Assembly (NCBI RefSeq): GCF_009363255.1
Contig: NZ_CP045318.1
Span: 2,779,501-2,843,500, forward strand
Length of the DNA stretch: 64,000 nt
From: Roseivivax sp. THAF197b
GTDB taxonomy: Bacteria > Pseudomonadota > Alphaproteobacteria > Rhodobacterales > Rhodobacteraceae
Direction: 5' to 3'
The notes below the pieces were generated by a model. That model had not been told where the DNA came from. It saw nothing but the letters and a program-made list of their open reading frames with translations, and ran no database searches. The translations under genes and the position numbers were made by a program. Below are positions 19,270 to 28,268 of the stretch, in pieces; position 1 is the first letter of the stretch, and each line of letters begins with the position of its first letter.

Positions 19270-20706
19270 TTAGAGCCCCTTGGCGCGGTAGGCCCCCGCC
19301 ACTCGTTCGATCGCCACCATGTAGGCCGCGGTGCGCAGGTCGGTCACATCGTCCCGCTCGATCCAGGGCTTGCGCATGGATTGGTAGGCCTCGCGCATGG
19401 TGTCATCGAGGCCCGACAGCACCAGTTCCAGCTCCGTCGCGCCGTGGATGTACTTCTCCTTGAAGCTTTCGGAGACGGACCACTTGTCGCCCAGCGCCTC
19501 GGACAGCCGCTCCAGCTCGCCCACGACCAGTTCGTGACGTCGCTCATCGAGGCGGCGCTGCAGGCGTCCGAAGCGGATATGGCTCAGGTTCTTGACCCAT
19601 TCGAAATAGGACACGGTCACGCCGCCCGCATTGGCATAAAGATCCGGGATCACCACGACGCCACGCTCGCGCAGCTTGTCGTCGGCCCCCGAGGTGATCG
19701 GCCCGTTGGCCGCCTCGATGATGAGCTTGGCCTTGATCCGGTCCACGTTGTCGAGGTTGATGACCCCCTCGAGCGCGGCGGGGATCAGGATATCGCATTC
19801 CTCTTCCAGCACCTTCGCACCGACTTCCACGAAGGTCGCGTGGGGGTAATCCTTCACGCCGCCCGTCTCCGTCATGTGCTCGCGGAGGTGATCGACGGCG
19901 ATGCCGGTCTCGTTCCAGATCGCCCCGTCGCGTTCCACCACGCCCACGATCCGCGCGCCATCCTCCTGCGCCAGGAACTTCGCAGCGTGATAGCCCACAT
20001 TGCCCAGCCCCTGGATGACGATGCGCTTGCAATCGAGATCGCCTTCGAGCCCCGCGCGGCGCTTGTCCTCATCGTGGCGGAAGAATTCGCGCAGGGCGTA
20101 TTGCACGCCCCGGCCCGTCGCTTCCACCCGGCCGTGAATGCCGCCCGCATTAAGCGGCTTGCCGGTGACGCAGGCGCGCGAATTGATATCGGTCGTGGCC
20201 ATGCGCGCATATTGGTCGGCCATCCAGGCCATCTCGCGCTCCGACGTGCCCATGTCGGGCGCGGGCACATTCTGCGACGGGTTGATGAGGTCGCGCTTGA
20301 TAAGCTCATAGGCGAAGCGGCGGGTGATCATCTCCATCTCGCGCTCGTCATATTCGCGCGGATCGACGCAGAGCCCACCCTTGGAGCCGCCGAAGGGCGC
20401 CTCCACCAGCGCGCATTTGAACGTCATCAGCGACGCCAGCGCCTCGACCTCGTCCTGGCTGACCGACATGTCGAAGCGGATGCCGCCCTTCACGGGCTCC
20501 ATATGTTCGGAATGCACCGAGCGGTAGCCCACGAAAGTCTTGATCTCGCCCCGGAGGCGCACCCCGAAGCGCACGGTATAGGTCGAGTTGCAAACGCGTA
20601 TCTTCTCGCGCAATCCGGGGCTTAACTCCATCAGATCGGCTGCACGGTTGTACATATGGTCCACGCTTTCGCGAAAGGTGGGCTCCGACTGTGCGTGAGA
20701 TACCAT
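19270..20706 (-). CDS. gdhA: Glu/Leu/Phe/Val-type glutamate dehydrogenase
   Basis: 478-residue NAD(P)-dependent dehydrogenase that interconverts glutamate with 2-oxoglutarate and ammonium. The substrate domain shows PVKGGIRF (near residue 78) and the catalytic-lysine motif APFGGSKGGL (near 108). The Rossmann domain shows QGLGNVGYHAAKFL near 252. The length fits the catabolic, usually NAD-linked group. The start is the ATG at 20706, with AAGGA 9 bp upstream; a TTG just before it is less likely. It is a single gene, divergent from the Tad-like operon. Confidence 0.92.
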   Translation of the reverse strand: MVSHAQSEPTFRESVDHMYNRAADLMELSPGLREKIRVCNSTYTVRFGVRLRGEIKTFVGYRSVHSEHMEPVKGGIRFDMSVSQDEVEALASLMTFKCALVEAPFGGSKGGLCVDPREYDEREMEMITRRFAYELIKRDLINPSQNVPAPDMGTSEREMAWMADQYARMATTDINSRACVTGKPLNAGGIHGRVEATGRGVQYALREFFRHDEDKRRAGLEGDLDCKRIVIQGLGNVGYHAAKFLAQEDGARIVGVVERDGAIWNETGIAVDHLREHMTETGGVKDYPHATFVEVGAKVLEEECDILIPAALEGVINLDNVDRIKAKLIIEAANGPITSGADDKLRERGVVVIPDLYANAGGVTVSYFEWVKNLSHIRFGRLQRRLDERRHELVVGELERLSEALGDKWSVSESFKEKYIHGATELELVLSGLDDTMREAYQSMRKPWIERDDVTDLRTAAYMVAIERVAGAYRAKGL

Positions 20707-20709
20707 CAA

Positions 20710-21048
20710 ATCCGTCCTTCACATCGTAAAACAGGCCGGGGTCCGCCGCATCCGCGCCCGATTCCCCGAGTTATGAAAACACCTTAGCCCTGCCGGGCGC
20801 CCCGTCCACATTCTGCCTGCGATTTCAGCAAAAAGGCGGAATTGCGGCGCTGGATTTCCGGTCCGGAAACGGTGCGACCGCCGCTTGCGCGATTGTCGAC
20901 AGATCTTGGTGAACCGCCTCAATCAACCCGGCGCAAAGCCATAAAACGGCCCCTTTGGTCGGAGAAAAATCGCTCAAGGGACAAAGTGCGTCCTGCAACA
21001 AAAAACCAAGTGACTGAACGACCCAAAACTTGGGCAGAAAGGTACGGA
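20710..21048. other. Divergent intergenic region, gdhA / Tad-like operon
   Basis: This 339-bp gap between divergent genes must hold both promoters. The only clear structure is a 15-base dyad, TTTCCGG-T-CCGGAAA, at 20855-20869. The last 120 bp are richer in A than the surroundings. An open frame reaches back to 20842, but the conserved protein and the ribosome site (GAAAGG) point to the ATG at 21049. I could not assign promoter boxes. Confidence 0.5.
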
Positions 21049-22485
21049 ATGTGCAAAACCAACGATAGAGGAGCGACCCGCGTCCTGTCGGGGCTGCGCA
21101 TCGCGACCGGGGAAACCTCGACCGCGATCGGGCGTTTCCTGCGCGCTGAAGATGGCAACATGTCCATCATGGCGATCTTCGGCTCCCTCGCCTTCATCAC
21201 GATGGGTGGCGTCGGCATCGACCTCATGCATGCCGAATTGAAGCGCACCAAAATCCAGAACACGCTCGACCGCGCGGTGCTCGCTGCGGCCGACCTCGAC
21301 CAGCAGCTCGATTCCGAGGCGGTGGTTCGCGATTACTTCGACAAGATGCTGATCCCCGACGCGCTGACATCGGTGAATATCGGCGGCGGGATCAACTACC
21401 GGACCGTGACCGGCACCGCCGAAGAAACCACGCCCTCGAACTTCACCAAGTTCCTTGGGATCGAGAGCATGAAGGTCGACGGTGTCTCGACCGCCGAGGA
21501 ATACATCCAGAACGTCGAAATCTCGCTCGTTCTCGATATCTCGGGGTCGATGGGCGATGGCCAGAAGATGTCGCAGCTGCGCAGTGCCGCCAACACCTTC
21601 GTCGAAACCGTGCTTGGCGAGGACAATGAAGGCCTCGTCTCGATCTCGCTGGTGCCCTATTCGGAACAGGTCAATGCGGGCCCGCTCATCACCGACACGT
21701 TGAATGTTGATTGGGAACACGGCTATTCGCACTGCCTTGAATTTCCCAACTCGCAATTCGACTCGGTCGCGCTCGATACGTCGCGGACCTATGAGCAGAT
21801 GCAGCACTTCCAGTGGAACTTCTACGGCTGGAACGAGGTCATCGACACGATCTGTCCGCAATACAGCTACGAGCGCATTCAGCCCTTCACCTCGAACGAG
21901 GCGTCGCTGAAGAACCAGATCGCCAAGCTGGAGCCCAGGGCCGGAACCTCGATCTTCCTCGGGATGAAGTGGGGCACAGCCCTGCTCGATCCGTCGACCC
22001 GTGCGGTGAACAACAACGTCATCGCGAAGGGCAAGGGCAACGCGAGCTTCGCCGGTCGACCGTTCGATTACGGACGCGCGGACACGCTGAAGACCGTGGT
22101 CCTCATGACCGACGGCCAGCACGACAAATCCTACCGGATCTCGAACTGGGCCTATGACAGCTCGAATGACCGGTCGGTCTGGGCGCGCAACAACCTGTGG
22201 TACTACCTGCAGCGCCATGTGTCGTCGCGCAAATGGTCCAACTTCTACTACCAGAAATACAATGCCGGGCTTGGCGACGAGTTGCTCGACGATATCTGCG
22301 ATGCCGCCAAGGCCAAGGACATCGTGATCTGGACCGTGGGCTTCGAGACCAGCGAACACGGCAGCTCCGTGATGCAGAACTGCGCATCCTCACCCGCCCA
22401 TTTCTTTGACGTCGAGGGGGTCGAGATCGAAGAAGCCTTCCACTCAATCGCTCGTGCGATCAACCAGCTGAGGCTCACACAATGA
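21049..22485 (+). CDS. TadG-like pilus assembly protein with von Willebrand A domain
   Basis: 478-residue protein of the TadG type. The N-terminal membrane segment sits at about residues 38-58 (GNMSIMAIFGSLAFITMGGVGIDL), followed by a helical pseudopilin-like stem (HAELKRTKIQNTLDRAVLAAA). The von Willebrand A domain carries the metal-binding motif D-I-S-G-S (LVLDISGSMGDG) near residue 160 and a TDG motif (VVLMTDGQHD). Several cysteines lie in the domain. TadG is a minor component of Tad/Flp pili used for surface attachment (established). It overlaps the following TadE-like gene by 4 bp. The prepilin peptidase, ATPase and secretin genes are not in the window. Confidence 0.83.
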   Translation: MCKTNDRGATRVLSGLRIATGETSTAIGRFLRAEDGNMSIMAIFGSLAFITMGGVGIDLMHAELKRTKIQNTLDRAVLAAADLDQQLDSEAVVRDYFDKMLIPDALTSVNIGGGINYRTVTGTAEETTPSNFTKFLGIESMKVDGVSTAEEYIQNVEISLVLDISGSMGDGQKMSQLRSAANTFVETVLGEDNEGLVSISLVPYSEQVNAGPLITDTLNVDWEHGYSHCLEFPNSQFDSVALDTSRTYEQMQHFQWNFYGWNEVIDTICPQYSYERIQPFTSNEASLKNQIAKLEPRAGTSIFLGMKWGTALLDPSTRAVNNNVIAKGKGNASFAGRPFDYGRADTLKTVVLMTDGQHDKSYRISNWAYDSSNDRSVWARNNLWYYLQRHVSSRKWSNFYYQKYNAGLGDELLDDICDAAKAKDIVIWTVGFETSEHGSSVMQNCASSPAHFFDVEGVEIEEAFHSIARAINQLRLTQ

Positions 22486-23030
22486 TGCGTTCTCTTCTGA
22501 ATTCCGCCCGCCACTTCTGGCAGTCCGAAGACGGTGCGACACAGGTCGTCCCCTTCGCCCTCACGGTACCGATCTTTGTCGGCGTGATCATATCCGGCCT
22601 GGAATTGTCGGCGCTGACCGCGCGGCACACGGCCCTGGAACGCGCGCTTGACGAAACCGTCCGGGACGTGCGCCTCGGGACAGGGACGCTTTACGATCAC
22701 ACGTCCCTCAAGACCTCGGTCTGCGAACGCGCGGAGATCCTGCCCAATTGCATGAACACGCTGCAACTCGAGATGGTATCGTTGGACATGCGCGACTGGA
22801 CCAATCCGCCCTCCGACGTGCAATGCGTCGAGGTGACGGAGAACGGAACGGCCGTCATGCCTGTCGTCGACTTCGAATATGGCCGCGACAACCAGCTCAT
22901 GTTCCTGCGCGCCTGCTACAAATTCGAACCTGTCGCGCCGACGTCGTACTTCTCCGAAGCAATCGTGACGGATACCGACGGCTATTCCGCGATCGTCTCG
23001 TCATCTGCCTTCGTGCAGGAACCGCTGTGA
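22482..23030 (+). CDS. TadE-like pseudopilin
   Basis: 182-residue membrane-anchored protein. The pseudopilin N-terminus reads SEDGATQVVPFALTVPIFVGVIISGLELSALTARHTALERAL, a short basic leader, a hydrophobic helix (about residues 21-45) and an amphipathic stem. The periplasmic part has several cysteines (VCERAEILPNC, VQCVEV). It is coupled to the TadG-like gene (4-bp overlap) and lies 4 bp before a second TadE-like gene. TadE/TadF pseudopilins are thought to initiate or support Flp pili. Which of the two this corresponds to cannot be told. Confidence 0.75.
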   Translation: MMRSLLNSARHFWQSEDGATQVVPFALTVPIFVGVIISGLELSALTARHTALERALDETVRDVRLGTGTLYDHTSLKTSVCERAEILPNCMNTLQLEMVSLDMRDWTNPPSDVQCVEVTENGTAVMPVVDFEYGRDNQLMFLRACYKFEPVAPTSYFSEAIVTDTDGYSAIVSSSAFVQEPL

Positions 23031-23034
23031 GGAC

Positions 23035-23775
23035 ATGACAATGTTGAATGCAATCAAACAAACCCTGTCCCGGTTCCGCCGCGAGGATACGGGCTCCATC
23101 TCCGTCGAAGCCGCGATTGTTCTTCCGGCCATGATGATGTTGTTCTTCGTCACCTGGGTCTGGTTCGACGTGTCGCGCCAGCAATCCGTCAACCAGAAGG
23201 CCAATTACACGATTGGCGACGCGATCTCGCGTGAGACGGAGCCGCTCGACAACACCTATATCGACTCCTCCTACGCGCTTGCACAGAGCCTTACCCGCTC
23301 GAGCGCGGCTGAGATGGACCTCCGGATCTCGGTCGTCGAGTACAACAACAAGGGCGGCGGCGGCTACGAGCTGCTCTGGTCGGAAGCACGGGGCGGCTAT
23401 CCCGCGCTCAAGAACAACGATCTCAACGGCATGGAGCATCGCCTCCCGATCATGTCGAACGGGGATCAGGTCATCCTGGTCGAGACGTGGGAAGATTACG
23501 CGCCAGCTGCCAATGTGGGCCTGTCCGATTTCGAGATCGAAACCTACTCCTTCACTCGTCCGCGTTTCGCGCCGCAGATCCTATTCGCCGGCAAGACCTT
23601 CAACCAGAACAATGGTTGGGGCAATGGCGACCAGGACGCCCCCGGCGGGTCGCTCTGCAACAACAACGCCGAGAACGCAGATGAAGGCGCGGCTGCCGAT
23701 GAATGCCAGGACAATGCCGACGGCAAGGAAAACCAGGGCAACGGCAAGTCCAAGAAAGGCAAGGGCAAGGCGTAA
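23035..23775 (+). CDS. TadE-like pseudopilin with charged Asn/Lys-rich tail
   Basis: 246-residue protein. A TadE-type N-terminus reads REDTGSISVEAAIVLPAMMMLFFVTWVWFDVSRQQSVNQKA, with the conserved glutamate after the cleavage-like glycine. The globular part is about 120 residues. From about residue 190 the sequence becomes low-complexity: Asn/Gly-rich (NNGWGNGDQDAPGG), then acidic with two cysteines (CNNNAENADEGAAADEC), then strongly basic (GNGKSKKGKGKA). Such a tail is not typical of TadE and could bind nucleic acid, polysaccharide or cell wall (inference). Its length runs to within 4 bp of the converging gene. Confidence 0.75.
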   Translation: MTMLNAIKQTLSRFRREDTGSISVEAAIVLPAMMMLFFVTWVWFDVSRQQSVNQKANYTIGDAISRETEPLDNTYIDSSYALAQSLTRSSAAEMDLRISVVEYNNKGGGGYELLWSEARGGYPALKNNDLNGMEHRLPIMSNGDQVILVETWEDYAPAANVGLSDFEIETYSFTRPRFAPQILFAGKTFNQNNGWGNGDQDAPGGSLCNNNAENADEGAAADECQDNADGKENQGNGKSKKGKGKA

Positions 23776-23778
23776 GCT

Positions 23779-24261
23779 TTACGCCTCGTCCCGGCCCCGC
23801 TCGGCCAGAAGGATCGCGATCGCATCGGCCATCGGCTTTGCCTGATGGCCGGGCGTCACACCGCCCACCGCGACCCGCGTTCCCAAAGACCAGTAAAGAC
23901 CCGGCCGCCAGCGTCTCGCTTGCGGCCGGTGCATGTTCAGCACGAAGCCATTGGACGGCTTCATCGCGAAGGCGCCCCGCTCGACGCTGCGGATCTCCGA
24001 GATCTTCGCAATCTCCGTCCCTTCGCTGTCGACCAGCGCATCCCGCGTCAGCGTCAGGCTCAGCGCAGTGGCCCGGTACATCGCATGGGCCAGCATCATT
24101 GCCCCGGCCCCGAGCGCGATCAGCAGAAGCTGCCAGACCGGTGCAGGCGGCGTCGCGACCGTCACGTAAAGCAGCAAACCGCCCAGAAACACCAGGCTGA
24201 CAATGCCGAACCAACGCCGAAAGGGGGAGGCTGAAAGCCGGGCGAGAACCTGATCGGACAT
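23779..24261 (-). CDS. Membrane protein with two N-terminal helices, unknown
   Basis: 160-residue protein. Two hydrophobic helices (about residues 18-36 and 41-60) form a hairpin. A small soluble beta-rich domain follows, beginning TALSLTLTRDALVDSEGTEIAKISEIRSVERG. That pattern is reminiscent of bacterial PH-like domains anchored to membranes (inference). The start is MSDQVL; upstream in-frame codons extend into the promoter side. It converges on the TadE-like gene with only 3 bp between stops. Confidence 0.65.
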   Translation of the reverse strand: MSDQVLARLSASPFRRWFGIVSLVFLGGLLLYVTVATPPAPVWQLLLIALGAGAMMLAHAMYRATALSLTLTRDALVDSEGTEIAKISEIRSVERGAFAMKPSNGFVLNMHRPQARRWRPGLYWSLGTRVAVGGVTPGHQAKPMADAIAILLAERGRDEA

Positions 24262-24443
24262 GTATGCGCTTCCTTGTGCCAAGCCGTGTCGGCCTGCCAA
24301 TAGAGCTTTGCCGGACCAATGGAAACAGCGCGCCCTTTCCCTCTCCGCGCCTGCGTGGCAACGTCGCGCACAGACCGCGCACCCGACCGGGCGGCGCATG
24401 GGGGACGTGCCGCCTTGCGGGACGCCGAAGGAAAGGACGCGAC

Positions 24444-25127
24444 ATGGCCATCACCACCTGCATCTTTGACGCCTACGGCACGCTGTTCGACGTGGCCGCC
24501 GCCGCCCGCACCGCCGCCGAGGAGCCGGGCCGCGATGCGCTGGCCGCGGTCTGGACCGATCTGGCCGAGGATTGGCGGCAGAAGCAGCTTCAATATACAT
24601 GGCTGCGGGCCATCACCGGGGATCATTGCACCTTCTGGCAGGTCACCTGCGACGGGCTCGACTGGGCGATGGAGCGGCGGGGCCTCGACGGCGATCCCGA
24701 ACTGCGCGAACGGCTTCTGGCGCTTTACTGGGAACTGGCACCGTTCCGCGAGGTACCGATGATGCTCGCCCGCCTGAAAGCCGCGGGCAAGACCTGCGCG
24801 ATCCTGTCCAACGGCAGCCCGGACATGCTCGAAGGCGCCGTGGACAGCGCGGGCATCGGCGAATATCTCGACGCGGTCCTGTCGGTCGAGGATGTGGGCA
24901 TCTTCAAGCCCGCCTCGAAGGTCTATGACATGGTCGAGGCGCGCTTCGGCTGCGCCCGGGACGAGGTGCTGTTCGTCTCGTCGAATGGCTGGGACGCGGC
25001 GGGGGCTGCAGGCTACGGCTTCAACACCGCCTGGGTGAACCGCAAGGGCGAACCGGTGGACCGCCTGCCTGCCAGGCCGCATCATGTCCTGACCGATCTG
25101 ACCACCCTGCCGGAGCTTGCAAGCTGA
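24444..25127 (+). CDS. Haloacid dehalogenase, type II (HAD superfamily)
   Basis: 227-residue L-2-haloacid dehalogenase-like hydrolase. Motif I is FDAYGTLFD with nucleophile Asp9. Motif II is ILSNGSPDM (near residue 119) and the motif III lysine is in FKPASKVYDM. The active-site segment FVSSNGWDAAGAAGYGF is typical of type II dehalogenases, whose chemistry removes halide from short 2-haloacids with inversion (established). It leads a three-gene operon with stop-start overlaps (TGATG). Physiological substrate uncertain. Confidence 0.88.
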   Translation: MAITTCIFDAYGTLFDVAAAARTAAEEPGRDALAAVWTDLAEDWRQKQLQYTWLRAITGDHCTFWQVTCDGLDWAMERRGLDGDPELRERLLALYWELAPFREVPMMLARLKAAGKTCAILSNGSPDMLEGAVDSAGIGEYLDAVLSVEDVGIFKPASKVYDMVEARFGCARDEVLFVSSNGWDAAGAAGYGFNTAWVNRKGEPVDRLPARPHHVLTDLTTLPELAS

Positions 25128-25948
25128 TGCCCACCTTCACCACCTCTGATGGATTGTCGCTGCATTACACCGATGAAAGCGAGGGCCTGCCGCTTCTCTG
25201 CCTCGCGGGGCTCACGCGGGACGTGCATGATTTCGACTACGTTGCCCCGCATCTCGCGGGCGAGCGTCTGATCCGGCTCGATTACCGCGGGCGCGGCAAA
25301 TCCGATTGGGGCGATCCCGCCACCTACACGATCCCCGTCGAAGGGCGCGATGCGCTGGAGCTTCTGGACCATCTCGGCATCTCGCGGGCGGCCATTCTCG
25401 GCACGTCGCGCGGCGGGCTGATCGCGATGATGCTGGCGGCGACCGCGAAGGAGCGGCTTCTGGGCGTCGCGCTCAACGATATCGGGCCGGAGATTGCGGC
25501 AGAGGGGCTGCAGACGATCAGCGACTATCTGGGCCGCAACCCGGTCTGGAAGACCTATGACGAGGCCGCCAAGGTCATCGGTCAAAGGCTGGCAGGCTTT
25601 GCCAACGTGCCGCAGGAGCGCTGGGACAACGAGGTGCGCGTGCTGTTCCGCGAAGGCCCGGACGGGCTGACCATTCCCTATGATCCGAAGCTGCGCGAGG
25701 CGGTGCTCGAAAGCGGCGCGCAGCCCGCGCCCGACCTCTGGCCGCTCTTCGATGCGCTGGCGGGCCTGCCGCTTTGCGCGATACGCGGGGCCGGGTCGAA
25801 CCTTCTGGCCGCGGAGACCTTCGCGGAGATGCAAAGACGGCGGCCCGACATGATCGCCGTGACCGTGCCGGATCGGGGGCATATCCCGTTTCTCGACGAG
25901 GCGGAGTCGCTCGATGCGCTCAATCGCTGGCTCGGGACGATGCGCTGA
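25127..25948 (+). CDS. Alpha/beta hydrolase
   Basis: 273-residue alpha/beta-hydrolase fold enzyme. The nucleophile elbow is GTSRGG (Ser94), the oxyanion region CLAGLTRDVHDFD lies near residue 28, and the catalytic histidine is His252 in DRGHIPF. The start codon shares its A with the stop of the dehalogenase gene (TGATG), and its own stop overlaps the next start in the same way. It may act on esters or lactones related to the dehalogenase product; that link is inference. Confidence 0.85.
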   Translation: MPTFTTSDGLSLHYTDESEGLPLLCLAGLTRDVHDFDYVAPHLAGERLIRLDYRGRGKSDWGDPATYTIPVEGRDALELLDHLGISRAAILGTSRGGLIAMMLAATAKERLLGVALNDIGPEIAAEGLQTISDYLGRNPVWKTYDEAAKVIGQRLAGFANVPQERWDNEVRVLFREGPDGLTIPYDPKLREAVLESGAQPAPDLWPLFDALAGLPLCAIRGAGSNLLAAETFAEMQRRRPDMIAVTVPDRGHIPFLDEAESLDALNRWLGTMR

Positions 25949-26931
25949 TGGCCCGCGTGGATATCGCGCGCATCCGCGCCGCGGCCCGGCGCCTAGAAGG
26001 CCATGCGAGACGCACGCCGCTCCTGTCGTCGGCGTTTCTGGACGAGATCGCAGGGCGCCGCGTCTTCGTCAAACCGGAATGCCTGCAGCATACGGGCAGT
26101 TTCAAGTTCCGCGGCGCCTGGGCCGCTCTGTCCGCCCTCGCCGCGGAGGACCGCGCCGCGGGCGTCATCGCCTATTCCTCGGGCAACCATGCGCAGGGCG
26201 TCGCACTTGCCGCGCGGTCGCATGGCGCGCCGGCGGTGATCGTGATGCCCGCCGACGCGCCGCAGCTCAAGATCGCGAATACCCGGGCGCTTGGCGCCGA
26301 AGTGGTGCTGTACGATCGCGCAACCGAGGATCGGAACGCCATCGGCGAGGCCATCGCCGCAGACCGCGGCCTGACGCTGATCCGCCCCTTCGACGAGCCC
26401 GAGGTGATCGCGGGCCAGGGCACGACCGGGCTCGAGATTGCCGAGGATGCGCGGGCGCTCGGCATCGACGCGGCGGATGTGCTGGTCTGCTGCGGCGGCG
26501 GTGGCTTCACATCCGGCATCGCACTGGCGCTGGAAGCCGAAGCGCCGGACTTGCGCGTGCGCCCCGTGGAGCCCGAGGGCTTCGACGACGTGACCCGTTC
26601 GCTGATCTCCGGCCAGCGGGAGCAGAACGCCTCCAGCGCGGGCGGGCTCTGCGATGCCATCGTCACGCCCATGCCCGGTGAGATCACCTTTCCGATCATG
26701 CAACGGCTCTGCGGGCCGGGGATCGTGGTGTCGGAGAACGACGCGCTGCGCGCCATGGCGGCAGCCTTCCTGCGGCTGAAACTCGTCGCCGAACCGGGCG
26801 GAGCCGTGGCGCTGGCGGCGGCGCTGTATCACCCGGGGCAGCTTGAAGGCGATGCGGTGATCGTCACGATCTCGGGCGGGAACGTCGACCCTGCCGTGTT
26901 TACCTGCGCGCTCGAAACGGTGGCGGGTTAA
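25948..26931 (+). CDS. Threonine/serine dehydratase-like PLP enzyme
   Basis: 327-residue PLP enzyme of the beta-family (fold type II). The Schiff-base lysine is Lys53 in HTGSFKFRGA. The phosphate-binding glycine loop is CGGGGFTSGIAL near residue 183. SGGNVD at the C-terminus contacts the pyridine. It lacks the regulatory ACT domain of biosynthetic IlvA, so it belongs with catabolic threonine/serine dehydratases or serine racemases. It is translationally coupled to the hydrolase gene. It overlaps the 3' end of the MATE gene by 4 bp. Confidence 0.88.
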   Translation: MARVDIARIRAAARRLEGHARRTPLLSSAFLDEIAGRRVFVKPECLQHTGSFKFRGAWAALSALAAEDRAAGVIAYSSGNHAQGVALAARSHGAPAVIVMPADAPQLKIANTRALGAEVVLYDRATEDRNAIGEAIAADRGLTLIRPFDEPEVIAGQGTTGLEIAEDARALGIDAADVLVCCGGGGFTSGIALALEAEAPDLRVRPVEPEGFDDVTRSLISGQREQNASSAGGLCDAIVTPMPGEITFPIMQRLCGPGIVVSENDALRAMAAAFLRLKLVAEPGGAVALAAALYHPGQLEGDAVIVTISGGNVDPAVFTCALETVAG

Positions 26932-28268
26932 GCGCCCCTGGCCACCGCGCGCTCCAGCGCCGGATAGCGGAGCGCCATCGTCAGCCCCCGGAACACGAAG
27001 GACGCCATCAGCGCGGCCCAGAGCCCGTGATTGCCGTAAGCCGGGATCAGGAGCGCCGCACAGGCGAAATAGCCCGCCGCCGAAATGGCCATCAGGTTGC
27101 GCATGTCGGCGGTGCGCGTCGCCCCGATATAGATCCCGTCGTACATGTATGAGGCAAGGCCCAGCACCGGCGCGATCACCATCCAGGGCAGATAGCGACG
27201 GGCCTCGGCCACGACCTCGGGCGCCTCGGCCATCAGATCGATCAGCGCGGCCCCGCCCAGCGCGAAACAGGCGGCGAGCGCCAGCGTGGCCACAGCCCCC
27301 CAGAGCGCCGACAGGATCGAGGCGCGGCGCAGCGTGGCCACGGCGCCCGCGCCTGCGGCCTGCCCCACCATCGCTTCGGCCGCGAAAGCGAACCCGTCGA
27401 GCGCATAGGCGGTGATGTAGAGAAATTGCAGCAGCACCTGGTTGGCCGCGAGCGTCACATCCCCCATGCCCGAGGCGAGAAACAGGAAGGAGACGAAGAT
27501 CGATTGCAAGAGCGCCGAGCGGATCAGGATATCGCCATTGACCTGCGCCATCCGCTTGAGCTTCACCACGTCGAAGACCCGCGCCCAGTCGCGCCAGGCG
27601 GGCACCCGGAACGCGCCGCGGCAAAGCCAGAGGCCCAGGGCGAGACCCGTCCACTCGGCGATCACCGTCCCGAGGGCCGCGCCCCTGACGCCAAAGTCGA
27701 GCCCGAGGACCAGCCAGGCGGTCAGCGCCATGTTGAGAAGGTTCATGCTGACCTGAAGGACGAGCACCCCGCGGGTCCGCTCCGCCGCGATCAACCAGCC
27801 GGTGATGCCGTAGATCGCGATGGCGGCGGGCGCCGACCAGATCCGCAGGCCCATATAATCGCGGGCCAGCGCCTCGACCTCTGCGGAGGCAGGCGCGATG
27901 CGGAACGCGCCCGCAAAAAGCAGCGATTGCGCGAGGATCATCACCGTGCCCGCGGCAAAGCCGATCATCAGAACCCGCGTCAGAAGGGCCGCCACCTCGG
28001 CGCGATTGCCCGCCCCCGCCGCCTGCGCCGCAAGGCCCGTCGTGCCCATCCGCAGAAAGCCGAAGATCCAGTAGATCGCCTGCAGGATAATCGCGCCGAG
28101 GCCCACCGCGCCGATGGGGGCCGCTGCGCCGAGCTGCCCCACGACGCCCGTGTCGACAGCTCCCAGGATGGGGATCGTGGCGTTCGACAGAACGATGGGA
28201 CCCGCAATCTTCAGGACGCGGGCGTGGGTGATGCTTTGGGGCGCGGGCGCGTCTGCGGCCTCAGCCAT
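26928..28268 (-). CDS. MATE family multidrug efflux transporter
   Basis: 446-residue protein with about twelve membrane helices in two similar halves, as in MATE/NorM/DinF exporters that use sodium or proton gradients. Typical features are IAGPIVLSNATIPILGAVDTGVVGQLG at the N-terminus, the conserved VDT in helix 1, and the AANQVLLQFLYITAYALDGFAFAAEAMVGQAAG segment near residue 275. The latter is DinF-like. It is the last gene of a leftward unit with two thioesterases (8-bp overlap with the upstream one). Confidence 0.88.
   Translation of the reverse strand: MAEAADAPAPQSITHARVLKIAGPIVLSNATIPILGAVDTGVVGQLGAAAPIGAVGLGAIILQAIYWIFGFLRMGTTGLAAQAAGAGNRAEVAALLTRVLMIGFAAGTVMILAQSLLFAGAFRIAPASAEVEALARDYMGLRIWSAPAAIAIYGITGWLIAAERTRGVLVLQVSMNLLNMALTAWLVLGLDFGVRGAALGTVIAEWTGLALGLWLCRGAFRVPAWRDWARVFDVVKLKRMAQVNGDILIRSALLQSIFVSFLFLASGMGDVTLAANQVLLQFLYITAYALDGFAFAAEAMVGQAAGAGAVATLRRASILSALWGAVATLALAACFALGGAALIDLMAEAPEVVAEARRYLPWMVIAPVLGLASYMYDGIYIGATRTADMRNLMAISAAGYFACAALLIPAYGNHGLWAALMASFVFRGLTMALRYPALERAVARGA

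Noticed and set aside
19132..20625. 497-codon open frame antisense to glutamate dehydrogenase
   Set aside because: Shadow of gdhA with no family resemblance and no ribosome site.
20842..21048. Upstream extension of the TadG-like gene
   Set aside because: The added residues are not TadG-like and the ATG at 21049 has a good ribosome site.
24264..24443. Upstream extension of the dehalogenase gene
   Set aside because: The 60 added residues run over the divergent promoter region and hide the family N-terminus MAITTCIFDAYGT.
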